From NCBI GenBank assembly GCA_004293815.1, contig RDZD01000017.1, forward strand, positions 29,133 to 93,132: a stretch of DNA of 64,000 nt, given 5' to 3'. Of this stretch, positions 25,941 to 34,566 are shown one piece after another. Numbering within the stretch: position 1 is the first letter of the stretch; each line of letters starts with the position of its first letter. The stretch comes from Cytophagales bacterium. GTDB taxonomy: Bacteria; Bacteroidota; Bacteroidia; Cytophagales; Bernardetiaceae. The translations under genes and the position numbers were made by a program. Below the pieces are notes generated by a model. It was given only the letters and a program-made list of their open reading frames with translations. It searched no databases and had not been told where the DNA came from.

Positions 25941-27197
25941 TTATTTGTTATCCTTGAGGTGTTTGATAAGCATAAAAAGGGCATTCTGAGTAGCTAAGAC
26001 CATGTTTAAACGTCTAACTTTGGCAAAAGAAAACTTTCGTGCAAATGTGCCTTGTGCAGTGCTCAAGCCAATGAAAACTGTCCCTACAGGCTTGGCATCA
26101 CTGCCCCCATCAGGCCCCGCCACACCCGTTACAGAGAGCGCAATATCTACACCCAGAGCCAAGCGTGCGCCCAGAGCCATATCGTGTGCAGACTCCTCAC
26201 TTACTGCTCCCACGCGGTCTAAAACATCATTTTTTACACCCAAAGCACTAGTCTTGACGGCATTGCTGTAAGCAATCACACCACCTTTGAAATAGTCAGA
26301 GGCTCCCGCTTTACGGGTAAGGACATGAGAAATCATACCGCCTGTGCAACTTTCTGCTACACCTAAGGTGAGTCCGCGCTCTTTGAGCATTCTTGCCACG
26401 ACATCTTCCATATCATCTTCACCGTAAGCAAAAATATGTGGTTCAATGTAGGGTGTGAGTAGAGCCACTTGTTCCGCTAATTCTTTTTCCAATGCTTCTT
26501 TGCTTTGTCCAGTACCTGTTAGGCGAAGCATAACACGTTCTTCAGAAGGCAAATAGGCTAGTTTGATATGAGACGGCAGAGCGTCTTCCCATGGTTCAAT
26601 CATATTGGCAAGGACAGACTCTGGTACTCCCAAGGTTTTGATTTTGCTGTGGATAATAACGGGCGGTTTGAATTTTTGCTTGAGGGCAGGCAGTATTTCT
26701 TCGGCAAAAATGGTTTTCATTTCAGAGGGAACACCTGGCATAGAAGCAAACACATGACCCTCGTGCTCAAACCACATGCCAGGTGCTGTTCCTGTGCGGT
26801 TGTGCATCACTCTGCCATTGGTGGGCATCAAGGCTTGTTGGCTGATGAGGTCATTAAGTGTACGCCCACGGGAAGCCAAAAGGCCACGAATATGTTCCAA
26901 GACTTCAGGTACCATCTGCATATCTACATTGAAATAACTAGCAATGGTTTTTTTGGTAATATCATCTTTAGTAGGGCCTAGTCCGCCAGTGGTGAGAATG
27001 ATATTAGCTCTTGATTGCGCAGCCTTGAGCGCATTAGCGATAGCTTGCGATGTATCACCCACCGAAGTGCGATGTACAACATGAAAACCTGCAGAAGTTA
27101 GCGTCTCTCCTAGCCATTGAGAATTGGTATCTAATATTTGTCCATAGAGTATCTCATCGCCAATTGAGATAATTTCTACTGTTATTTTTTCTGCCAT
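25941..27197 (-). CDS. cinA: CinA-family NMN deamidase
   Basis: 418 residues. The N-terminal molybdopterin-binding-like domain (about 1-170) shows EIISIGDEILYGQILDTNS and LTTGGLGPTKDDITKK; the C-terminal CinA domain (about 260-418) shows LGVAESCTGGMISHVLT, a VIAYSNAVK strand and SVTGVAGPDGGSDAKPVGTV. CinA proteins hydrolyse NMN in pyridine nucleotide recycling (C-terminal domain), with ADP-ribose pyrophosphatase activity reported for the N-terminal domain in some. The full two-domain length is present. It is divergent from the small gene at 27486, with a 288-bp gap between. No clear promoter box or terminator was found. Confidence 0.95.
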   Translation of the reverse strand: MAEKITVEIISIGDEILYGQILDTNSQWLGETLTSAGFHVVHRTSVGDTSQAIANALKAAQSRANIILTTGGLGPTKDDITKKTIASYFNVDMQMVPEVLEHIRGLLASRGRTLNDLISQQALMPTNGRVMHNRTGTAPGMWFEHEGHVFASMPGVPSEMKTIFAEEILPALKQKFKPPVIIHSKIKTLGVPESVLANMIEPWEDALPSHIKLAYLPSEERVMLRLTGTGQSKEALEKELAEQVALLTPYIEPHIFAYGEDDMEDVVARMLKERGLTLGVAESCTGGMISHVLTRKAGASDYFKGGVIAYSNAVKTSALGVKNDVLDRVGAVSEESAHDMALGARLALGVDIALSVTGVAGPDGGSDAKPVGTVFIGLSTAQGTFARKFSFAKVRRLNMVLATQNALFMLIKHLKDNK

Positions 27198-27485
27198 TGT
27201 TCCCTGAAAATTAGATTTTGTTAACTCTTTATTTTATCTAGCAATATTCTAATAAAAAATTTGTATGTGCAAATGTTTTAATTTAAAATGATACTTTGCA
27301 TGGTTTTTGGTGATAGATTTATCTCAAAGAAAGTCACACCAGTGATTAGCCTAACTTTTCACCCAAAGAATCCTCTCTGATTTTGCGCTTGCGTCATGTT
27401 GGGTTATTTTTTATGACCTATGACAAGTTTTGTTTTATAAATAAAAAACTTTGATTTTTTACATCACTTATTGATTTTAAATGTT

Positions 27486-27884
27486 ATGAACGTTTACAAA
27501 ACCAAATACTTGGAAGCCGACTATTATGCTGACACCAAGTATGCAGAAGTGGCTTGGCAGCCAGCTACCGAAATGATGACCGCAGAGGAGTATAAGACAG
27601 AGTTCTTGGGCTATTACGGGTTATTCAAAAATCACGACATCAAACGGGTGCTGGTGAGCCAGAAAGATCTTAGGTTTAGAGTTGTGCCAGAGCTTCAGGA
27701 ATGGGTAAACCAAAATGTATTTGCCCATCTTCCAAAATTAAACTTGGCCATAGTGCTTTCGGAAGATATCATAGCACAGCTAGCGGCAGAGCAGCTCATG
27801 GACGAAAAAGAAAGCAAAGCCGTGTTTACGACAAAGTTCTTCGGCTCTAAGGAAGATGCTAGAAAGTGGATTTTGAACTTGTAA
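27486..27884 (+). CDS. STAS/SpoIIAA-like small protein
   Basis: 132 residues, soluble. Alternating strands and helices are seen: YADTKYAEVAW, then a helix MTAEEYKTEFLGYYGLF, the strand KRVLVSQKDLRF, a helix VPELQEWVNQNVF, the strand LAIVLSED and a closing TKFFGSKEDARKWIL. This order fits the STAS/SpoIIAA-like fold of many Bacteroidota proteins of unknown role. The ATG at 27486 is preferred over the TTG at 27471, which is in frame 5 codons upstream. It is divergent from cinA and convergent with nrnA. No partner kinase or phosphatase is nearby. Confidence 0.55.
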   Translation: MNVYKTKYLEADYYADTKYAEVAWQPATEMMTAEEYKTEFLGYYGLFKNHDIKRVLVSQKDLRFRVVPELQEWVNQNVFAHLPKLNLAIVLSEDIIAQLAAEQLMDEKESKAVFTTKFFGSKEDARKWILNL

Positions 27885-27929
27885 AAACGTTTTAGTAATT
27901 GAGCGTCTTAAACATTTTTTTTGATATGC

Positions 27930-28952
27930 TCAGTCTGCTATATTGGCCAAAATTTCTGGCTGATATGCTTTGAGTAAATCTAAAAACTTTTGAACGGTGT
28001 CGTTCAGGGACTCTGAAGAGTGTCCTCCTGATGCGTTTTTGTGTCCTCCTCCTTTGAAGTACTTTCTGGCCAAATCCGCTACAGAAAAATTGCCTACAGA
28101 TCTAAAAGAAATGCGGATTTCGTCAGAGTACTCTATAAAAATGGCCGCCACAGAAATCCCTTTGATAGACAAGCCATAGTTTACCAAGCCCTCAGAGTCA
28201 CCATTTCGGAAGTTGAATCGTTTTAAATCTTGCTGCGAAAGTGTAAAATAGGCTGTTTGGGATTCAGGCAAAACGACCATGCGTTCAGCTAAGGCAAAGC
28301 CCAAAAGCCGCATGCGGTCTATAGAATTATTGTCGTAAATCAGACGATGCACCTTGGAGCTGTCCATTCCCAAGTCAATCAATTCTGCCACAATACGATG
28401 TACTTTACTGTTGGTACTGGGATGTTTGAAAGATCCAGTATCGGTCATCATGCCTGCATAGAGACTCTCTGCAATATTTTTGGTGATTAAATGCTTCAAC
28501 CCAAGCATGTCAATCAGCTCATAAACCAACTCAGCTGTGGCCGCTGCTTTAACCGTCCAATGCTCGAATGTCGCCTCAATGGTTTTGCCAATGTGGTGAT
28601 CAAGCAGAAGAGAGGTTTTTTGTTCAATATTCAACTTTTCAAAAGCTATAGGCTTGATTCTGTTAGTTTCAGAAAAATCGAGCAAAACAAGCAGCTTGGC
28701 TTCATCAATCAGCTTCTGACACTCCACTGGCTTGTTCTGATAAATGTGTACTTCTGTTTCGCTCGTCATCCAGTCCAGAAATTCTGGATAATCAGAAGGA
28801 GAAACCACCCTAACCTGGTGGCCAAGTTGCGTGAGCACACCTGCCAGACCTACACACGAGCCTAACGCGTCTGCATCAGGCTTTTGATGGGGTATAATCA
28901 CCACTGGTAGCGGAGTTAGAAGGAATTCCTTTAGTTCGGATAGGTTTTGCAT
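27930..28952 (-). CDS. nrnA: DHH-family oligoribonuclease/pAp phosphatase
   Basis: A 340-residue cytoplasmic DHH-DHHA1 phosphoesterase of the NrnA type, which degrades nanoRNAs and hydrolyses 3'-phosphoadenosine 5'-phosphate. Motif I is IIPHQKPDADALGS, the DHH motif is LLLDHHIGKT, motif III is MMTDTGSF, and the DHHA1 domain ends with GGGHKNASGG. Start ATG 28952 is chosen over ATG 28994 because the shorter form begins at MQNLSEL, like relatives, and because the -7 box at 29005-29012 gives a sensible 46-nt leader only for this start. Confidence 0.92.
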   Translation of the reverse strand: MQNLSELKEFLLTPLPVVIIPHQKPDADALGSCVGLAGVLTQLGHQVRVVSPSDYPEFLDWMTSETEVHIYQNKPVECQKLIDEAKLLVLLDFSETNRIKPIAFEKLNIEQKTSLLLDHHIGKTIEATFEHWTVKAAATAELVYELIDMLGLKHLITKNIAESLYAGMMTDTGSFKHPSTNSKVHRIVAELIDLGMDSSKVHRLIYDNNSIDRMRLLGFALAERMVVLPESQTAYFTLSQQDLKRFNFRNGDSEGLVNYGLSIKGISVAAIFIEYSDEIRISFRSVGNFSVADLARKYFKGGGHKNASGGHSSESLNDTVQKFLDLLKAYQPEILANIAD

Positions 28953-29004
28953 GAGAGGTAAAAGGAACGAAAAAGTGTTGAGCAAAAAGTACAAGCCCCT
29001 GCCG

Positions 29005-29012
29005 CAAAAGTA
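29005..29012 (-). promoter_or_regulatory. Putative -7 box for nrnA
   Basis: On the minus strand TACTTTTG (29012-29005), followed by CGG, matches TAnnTTTG. The -33 element is not clear. It helps to fix the downstream start codon. Confidence 0.55.
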
Positions 29013-29097
29013 ATGTATAGAATCTAGAGTTTATTATAAAATGCCAACAAACTTTTTTTGATGGCTCAATAAATTTTATAGCCAAAAGTAATCCGTT

Positions 29098-29130
29098 TTT
29101 GTTGACATCATTCAAAAATAAGTATCTTTG
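29098..29130 (+). promoter_or_regulatory. Promoter for the LEA-2-like lipoprotein
   Basis: TTTG at 29098-29101, a 21-nt spacer, TATCTTTG at 29123-29130, followed by CC. An exact -7 match at slightly long spacing; the leader would be about 28 nt to the ATG at 29165, which decides against the longer TTG-started frame at 29099. Confidence 0.65.
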
Positions 29131-29164
29131 CCTTCGTATTGTTCAAAAACAAATTCTCTTGTCC

Positions 29165-29779
29165 ATGCTGCGTATCAGACCTTTCTTGTTTATCATTTTT
29201 GTTTTTTTGAGTTTTTCATCTTGCAAAGCAGTCAGAGAGCTTCAGACTTTGTTCAACTGTGAGTTTAAGATGCGAGATTTTGCAGGCTTAAATTTAGCAG
29301 GTATTCCACTCGATGGTTCAAAAAGCATCACGGACTTTGGGCTTTTAGATGCTGCTAAGCTTAAGCTAGCCTACGACCGCAATGAACTGGCTCTGAACTG
29401 GACGCTGAATGTAGATGTTCGCAACCCAAATCCAAGTAATGCAGCCATCAATAGTGTGGATTGGATTTTTTTGATAGACAATATCGAGGTCATGAGAGGG
29501 GCTTTAAACCAGCGTTTTGCGGTGTCAGCCAATGGTGGTACAGCGGTCATGCCTCTATCTTTGGGTATCAATCTTAATAAATTGTTTAGTGGCAAGTCTA
29601 TGAGCTGGATGTTTGATCTGGCTGGCGATATGAGCCAACAAAACATTGATTCAAAGCGCATTCAACTAAAAATTAGACCTTCTTTGAATGTGGCAGGTAC
29701 GCAAATAAAATTGCCAGGTTATATGACTGTGGGTACGACTTACAAAAAAGCCCAAACCTATTCTTCTAGCCAGCCATAA
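29165..29779 (+). CDS. LEA-type-2-like lipoprotein
   Basis: 204 residues with a lipoprotein signal (hydrophobic 7-18, lipobox FSSC with the acylated cysteine at C20). The mature region is one beta-rich domain: FAGLNLAGIPLDGS, a strand LNWTLNVDVRNPNPSNAAI, and WIFLIDNIEVMRGALNQRF, ending in IKLPGYMTVG. The 'V.V.NPN' strand with alternating hydrophobics is the signature of late-embryogenesis-abundant type-2 (LEA_2/WHy) domains, which in bacteria are periplasmic or membrane-bound and of unclear role. It is monocistronic. No catalytic residues are evident. Confidence 0.75.
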   Translation: MLRIRPFLFIIFVFLSFSSCKAVRELQTLFNCEFKMRDFAGLNLAGIPLDGSKSITDFGLLDAAKLKLAYDRNELALNWTLNVDVRNPNPSNAAINSVDWIFLIDNIEVMRGALNQRFAVSANGGTAVMPLSLGINLNKLFSGKSMSWMFDLAGDMSQQNIDSKRIQLKIRPSLNVAGTQIKLPGYMTVGTTYKKAQTYSSSQP

Positions 29780-29900
29780 ATATATTTTTATTTTTTATGT
29801 AAAATCTTATATTTTTTCCGTTTACAACAGAAAGCATTCGGATTTTGTAGTGTTTTGATTACATGATTACTTTGATTTAAAGTTTGTTGGCCTGCTTTGT

Positions 29901-30296
29901 ATGAACGCTGTTCTTAAATATGCTGTAGTTTGCCTCATCACACTCTGCATTTTGCGTGTGGGGGAGCGAGCTTTAGACAGCCACGAAGCTCAATATGACT
30001 CGTCAAAATCTTATTTAAGATCCTCTCATCCATTCAATGCACCTGCTTCTAGCCGCTTCTTTTGGGTAGAGGCACAGGAAGAGATTCTTGAAGAGAAAGA
30101 AGAGGAGTCCCACTCAGGATTTTCACCACATGAATTAACAGCTCATGTATTGCCAGCAGATATTTTTGCTAATTTCCGAATTTCTGCACTTTGTGGGTTA
30201 TTCCTTTGCAAGAAATCTGTCAAGTACGGTGTTTGCAATGCTTTTGTGGGTGAACGCCCTGAGTTTTACATTCTGTATCAGAATTTGCGTTTTTAG
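29901..30296 (+). CDS. Small hypothetical protein upstream of the SulP gene
   Basis: 131 residues. A hydrophobic N-terminus (about 5-20, LKYAVVCLITLCILRVG) could be a membrane anchor or signal sequence. A glutamate-rich stretch (EEILEEKEEE) follows, and two cysteines in ALCGLFLCKK form a C-x5-C pair. No family recognised. A possible weak promoter precedes it (TTTG 29844-29847, TACTTTG 29868-29874, 20-nt spacer). It lies 124 bp before the SulP gene on the same strand. It is likely real, but short and unsupported by any known domain. Confidence 0.5.
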   Translation: MNAVLKYAVVCLITLCILRVGERALDSHEAQYDSSKSYLRSSHPFNAPASSRFFWVEAQEEILEEKEEESHSGFSPHELTAHVLPADIFANFRISALCGLFLCKKSVKYGVCNAFVGERPEFYILYQNLRF

Positions 30297-30420
30297 TTTT
30301 TAGAACATCACAACCCCTGTTTATTGTTCAGAATCAGTGTACTTAATAAAAAAACCTTTCTAAAACGAAGGTATACACTGTATTTAAAAAATCTTCAAAA
30401 AGCGCAATATAATTAATCTT

Positions 30421-32724
30421 ATGAGTAGCAATCTCAATCAACAAAAAAATATTCCACTAGACGGCCTAGCAGGATTGCGCCAAAACTGGCGCAGCGATCT
30501 TGTGGCAGGCTTTGTCGTGTTTTTGATAGCACTGCCTCTATCCCTGGGTATAGCGGGCGCTTCTGGTGTACCGCCCGTGGCAGGTTTGATAGCCGCTATC
30601 TGTGGTGGTATCATTGTATCGCTTTTTAGCGGATCATTTGTAACTATCAATGGTCCTGCAGCGGGCTTGATAGTCATTGTTTTGGGTGTAACAGAGCAGC
30701 TCGGAGATGGCGATACTTCGGTGGGCTATCCTTATATGTTGGCAGCTACTGTGTGTGCCGGAGGGATTTTAGTCCTTCTTGGACTCTTAAAAGCAGGTAA
30801 AGTAGGGGACTTTTTTCCGCTTTCGGTAGTACACGGCATGTTAGCGGCTATTGGTCTGATTATCATGTCTAAGCAGATTCACATTGCCCTTGGCGTAGAC
30901 CCTCTTGGCAAACAACCAGTAGACTTGGTTCTTGAGTTGCCTCACTCTTTTAGCCAAATGAACCCTTACGTGGCTATCATTGGTTTAGTGAGTATTGTTT
31001 TGATGATTTTGATGAACTATGTCATTAAAAACCCTATTATCAAAAAAATTCCTGCCCCTCTTTTAGTGGTGGTAGTGGGTATAACACTTGCTCATTTTCT
31101 TAAAGTAGGTTATGAGGCAGATCTTGACCCCACACTTCCTGGTGCCTATTTGGGTTACTATAACTTTATGGGAGCGGACTACGTTACGGGGCAAAACTTT
31201 TTAGTGTCTATTCCAGAGGCCAGCCAAATGATACACTTCCCAGACTTTGGGAAGCTTTTTACAGGTCTATTCATCAAATGTGTTTTTACGATAGCCATCA
31301 TACAAGGTTTAGAGTCGCTTTTGAGTGCGTCAGCAGTAGAACAACTGGATCCTGCCCAGCGCAAGGCTAATTTGAACAAAGACCTTGTTGCGGTGGGCTT
31401 GGGCAGCGTAGTGGCTGGTGCTCTTGGTGGCATTCCTATTATCGCTGAAATTGTACGTAGCTCTGCCAATGTGAGCAATGGTGCCAAAACACGATGGGCT
31501 AATTTCTTTCACGGCTTTTTTATTCTTATCTGTGTTCTACTTATTCCCAATGTGTTGCACATGATTCCGCGAGCCTGCTTGGCTGGTATTCTAGTGATGA
31601 CAGGCTACAGACTGGCCTCACCACATGAGTTTGCACACATGTACAAGGTGGGTCTTGAGCAGCTTTTTATATTTGTGATTACTATTTTGGGGGTTTTACT
31701 CACAGACTTACTCAAAGGTATTTTCATTGGTATTGGCATAAAAATGCTCATCAATGCCATTAGAAGCGGTATGTATAATCCGATTAAGATGTTCACCGCA
31801 CAAGCTACACTCAAGCAGATCAGTGAAGGTAACTATACCCTGAAAACGAGTGGCATTTTGGTGTTTACCAATTACTTGTCCTTTAAAAGCAAAATAGAGG
31901 CCATTCCTGTAGGCCAGACGGTACGTATAGATTTTTCTGACGCTACTTTTATAGATCACACGGTTTTTGCCAACGCTACAAGGCTCAAGCAAGACTATAA
32001 TTATGCTGGAGGCAGCATGTCGTTTTATGGTTTGGAATATTTCAAACCAGTGTCGCATCACCATCAAGCTGCGCGTGTACGCATTAGAAATATAGAACAA
32101 ATAGCTCAAAGTTTGACACCGCGTCAAAGAGCCTTGGCTGCTTTTGCTGAAAAAAATGATTATTGTTATTCTTTTCAAGCTGAAACTCCTGCTAGTTTTA
32201 TCCAAAAAATGGATTTCTTTCAGAACCGTTACATTGGTTTGCAAGAAAATTTTGTGGATGCACCACTTACCAAAACGAGTTCAGTGCATCTGCAGTCATC
32301 TGATATTAGCTACAAAAATGGTGAAAACTTCCAGTCTGTTAATAGGAAGTTTACAGCAGTTGTCATTAGTCAGATAGCAGAAAAAGTGCCTGACTTTCTG
32401 CTTATTAACGAGGATAACATGCAGGAACTCATGGGTGCTAAGCCTAGTAAAGGGCAAATGATAAAGGGCGAAAAAGGTACTTACTGGCTTTTTAGCGATA
32501 AGATGAAAGAAGCACTAGCTTTTATTGATCGTGAAGATGTTTTATTCTTAGAAGAAGCTCAAGTTCAGCTCATTGAGGGATATGAACACAGCATTTTCAT
32601 CAACAAAAACAACACCATTCTTGATGCTGAAAGCATTGCCGACTTGTTTAGCAAAGGACAATTGTTTATTAAAAATATAACTCAGCACAAAAGGCCACAA
32701 GCAACTAATCTTTCCAAAGCCTAA
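30421..32724 (+). CDS. SulP-family anion transporter with STAS and an extra C-terminal domain
   Basis: 767 residues. The N-terminal part has 12 or so membrane segments, with GFVVFLIALPLSLGIAGASG and the SulP-typical GSFVTINGPAAGLI region. A STAS domain follows (about 470-555, including ILVFTNYLSF and VRIDFSDATFIDHTVF). SulP proteins carry sulfate, bicarbonate or other anions, and the STAS domain faces the cytoplasm. After it, about 200 residues (555-767) form an extra region beginning IAQSLTPRQRALAAFAEKN that I do not recognise. Strands such as HLQSSDISYKNGENF and FTAVVIS suggest it is folded. The anion cannot be determined. An intrinsic terminator follows. Confidence 0.9.
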   Translation: MSSNLNQQKNIPLDGLAGLRQNWRSDLVAGFVVFLIALPLSLGIAGASGVPPVAGLIAAICGGIIVSLFSGSFVTINGPAAGLIVIVLGVTEQLGDGDTSVGYPYMLAATVCAGGILVLLGLLKAGKVGDFFPLSVVHGMLAAIGLIIMSKQIHIALGVDPLGKQPVDLVLELPHSFSQMNPYVAIIGLVSIVLMILMNYVIKNPIIKKIPAPLLVVVVGITLAHFLKVGYEADLDPTLPGAYLGYYNFMGADYVTGQNFLVSIPEASQMIHFPDFGKLFTGLFIKCVFTIAIIQGLESLLSASAVEQLDPAQRKANLNKDLVAVGLGSVVAGALGGIPIIAEIVRSSANVSNGAKTRWANFFHGFFILICVLLIPNVLHMIPRACLAGILVMTGYRLASPHEFAHMYKVGLEQLFIFVITILGVLLTDLLKGIFIGIGIKMLINAIRSGMYNPIKMFTAQATLKQISEGNYTLKTSGILVFTNYLSFKSKIEAIPVGQTVRIDFSDATFIDHTVFANATRLKQDYNYAGGSMSFYGLEYFKPVSHHHQAARVRIRNIEQIAQSLTPRQRALAAFAEKNDYCYSFQAETPASFIQKMDFFQNRYIGLQENFVDAPLTKTSSVHLQSSDISYKNGENFQSVNRKFTAVVISQIAEKVPDFLLINEDNMQELMGAKPSKGQMIKGEKGTYWLFSDKMKEALAFIDREDVLFLEEAQVQLIEGYEHSIFINKNNTILDAESIADLFSKGQLFIKNITQHKRPQATNLSKA

Positions 32725-32744
32725 CGAACAGTAAGTATAGAAAA

Positions 32745-32794
32745 ACACTCTGCCTGTCAAGTCTTAATGCTAGATTGACAGACAGAGTGTTTTT
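32745..32794 (+). terminator. Intrinsic terminator after the SulP gene
   Basis: A 16-bp stem (32745-32760 with 32775-32790, one C-A mismatch) and 14-nt loop, followed by TTTTAG, 20 nt after the stop. Confidence 0.85.
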
Positions 32795-32898
32795 AGTGTT
32801 GCGGCCTTGGGCTTTAAAATATCAAATTTAAAGTTTCAAGACATGCAATTGTAACAATTCCTTTACAAGAAACACAAGAAAGACTCTTTAAAAACACA

Positions 32899-32906
32899 TA
32901 CCTTTG
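32899..32906 (+). promoter_or_regulatory. Putative -7 box for the second T9SS cargo gene
   Basis: TACCTTTG matches TAnnTTTG exactly, as at tRNA-Leu. The -33 TTTG is missing. Leader near 50 nt to the ATG at 32964. Confidence 0.5.
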
Positions 32907-32963
32907 TTGCTCAAATACAGCGTATTGAATTAAGGGTATTCAGAAAATTTCCAAATTACTTGT

Positions 32964-34373
32964 ATGAAAAATTGTTACTTTCTCATTTTTTGTATTGTCT
33001 TGTTGTTTTGGTCTCTAAACACCAAACAATCTTTGGCTCAGGGTCTCATTGTAAACGAAGTGTCCAACGGTCTATCTGGTGCTCGCGAATATATGGAGTT
33101 TGTCGTGGTGGGAAGCAGCGCAACACCTCTTGCACCAGTAAATCTCACCAACTGGATCATAGACGACAACAATGGGAATTTTGAGGCTGTAGGTACAGGC
33201 GTAGGTATTACCTCTGGCCATATTGTCATAACTGGCGCGTGTTTTTCTGCAGTACCACCAGGCTCTATTATTGTGCTTTATAATGCTTCCGATCGCAACC
33301 CTCTTATTCCACCAGATGACCCAACTGATGCTAATGGTGATGGTGTGTATATACTTTCTACTGCCAATGCCTGCCTCTCTGTATGCAATACCAACCCCAA
33401 TACTGGAGATGGGAGCTATTTGCCTTGTGCGGGAGGTTTAGTGCCAGCCACAGCAGCTTCATGGAGCGCATCGCTTTCTTTAGGTAACGCTGGAGATGCT
33501 ATACAAACTCGCCGACCAGATGGCACTTTCTTTCATGGTTTTTCTTATGGCGACGTAACAGCACCTTTCCCAACGTTTTTTGGCGGAGGAAGCTCATTTA
33601 ACGTAGGGCCAGGCGGCACAGGCTCTTTTTTCTTTTTTGAATGTGGCGGCTACAAAACATCGGGTAATTACAACGCTGCCATTGCCCCAGCAGCGCCCAA
33701 TCAAACACCAGGCGCAGCCAACACGGCCAATAATCAAATATTTTTGAACGAAGTAAGTGCAGGAAGCTACGATTATACCAATCTCACCAGTGCCAATAAT
33801 TGCGACAATATACTGCCAGTAGACTTTTGGAAGGTGTATGCCTTACCGCTCGAACAAGGCATTGAAGTGCTTTGGGCTACAGCCTCTGAAACTAACAATA
33901 GCCACTTTATAGTGGAAAGAAGCCTGAATGCCAAGCAGTTTGAAGAAGTGTCCTTACCAATTCAGGGGCAAATCAGCTCGTCTGCCAAACATGAGTACCG
34001 TTTTTTAGATAAAGATGTTCTGAATAACATCAATTATTACTATCGCATTAAACAAATAGATCTGGACGGTCAGAGTACCTACTCTAAGCTTGTACAGGCT
34101 ATATGCCCTACAGAAAGCGAACAAAATGCGGTTGTTTTTGTGACAGCATCTGAGGGACAAGTGGTTCTAGATGCACAATTTGAACATCTTGAACCTAAGC
34201 TTTCTTTCAGGATAATGAATGCATTAGGACAAATTGTTTTAGAGCAAGAGTGCTCTGCGGCTTCTGCAAAGTTCCAGAAAAACTGGCCATTAAACTTAAG
34301 CAAAGGCATTTATTACTACAACCTATATAGTCTTCAAACTAATGCAAAGTGGCAGGGTAAATTTATCATTTAA
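32964..34373 (+). CDS. T9SS-exported protein with lamin-tail-like domain
   Basis: 469 residues. The signal peptide is MKNCYFLIFCIVLLFWSLN through SLAQ (about 26). It is followed by GLIVNEVSNGLSGAREYMEFVVVG, a beta-rich region with the 'NEVS....EYMEFVV' pattern of lamin-tail domains, glycines and aromatic loops. The C-terminal 90 residues form a T9SS sorting domain: VVFVTASEGQVVLDAQ, then LSFRIMNALGQIVLEQE, ending in GIYYYNLYSLQTNAKWQGKF. A fibronectin-like region (VDFWKVYALPLEQGIEVLWATASETNNSHFIVERS) precedes it. It is convergent with the outer-membrane barrel gene, and a bidirectional hairpin serves both. Its surface role is unknown. Confidence 0.88.
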   Translation: MKNCYFLIFCIVLLFWSLNTKQSLAQGLIVNEVSNGLSGAREYMEFVVVGSSATPLAPVNLTNWIIDDNNGNFEAVGTGVGITSGHIVITGACFSAVPPGSIIVLYNASDRNPLIPPDDPTDANGDGVYILSTANACLSVCNTNPNTGDGSYLPCAGGLVPATAASWSASLSLGNAGDAIQTRRPDGTFFHGFSYGDVTAPFPTFFGGGSSFNVGPGGTGSFFFFECGGYKTSGNYNAAIAPAAPNQTPGAANTANNQIFLNEVSAGSYDYTNLTSANNCDNILPVDFWKVYALPLEQGIEVLWATASETNNSHFIVERSLNAKQFEEVSLPIQGQISSSAKHEYRFLDKDVLNNINYYYRIKQIDLDGQSTYSKLVQAICPTESEQNAVVFVTASEGQVVLDAQFEHLEPKLSFRIMNALGQIVLEQECSAASAKFQKNWPLNLSKGIYYYNLYSLQTNAKWQGKFII

Positions 34374-34502
34374 TCAGCACTTCAAAAACTTTAAGGTCAG
34401 CATCTTGGCCATTACCTTCCTCAGCTAAGTCCTAACTCTCATCTTTGTCGACATTGTTTCTTGGCAATAGGAACACAAATTCATTTTTGGACATAAAACT
34501 AA

Positions 34503-34547
34503 AAAAGCTACCATCAAGAACTTAAGAAATCTTGATGGTAACTTTTT
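34503..34547. terminator. Bidirectional intrinsic terminator
   Basis: The stem TACCATCAAGA/TCTTGATGGTA (34509-34519 with 34530-34540) has an A run on its left and a T run on its right. It can therefore stop both the plus-strand cargo gene and the minus-strand barrel gene. Confidence 0.85.
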
Positions 34548-34566
34548 GTTGGAAACAGTCCTTTGA

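Noticed and set aside
29844..29874. Promoter for the small gene at 29901
   Set aside because: TTTG and TACTTTG at 20-nt spacing but one T short at -7; kept only as a remark in the gene entry.
31708..32244. 178-residue minus-strand frame inside the SulP gene
   Set aside because: Antisense of the STAS/C-terminal region; no recognisable domain.
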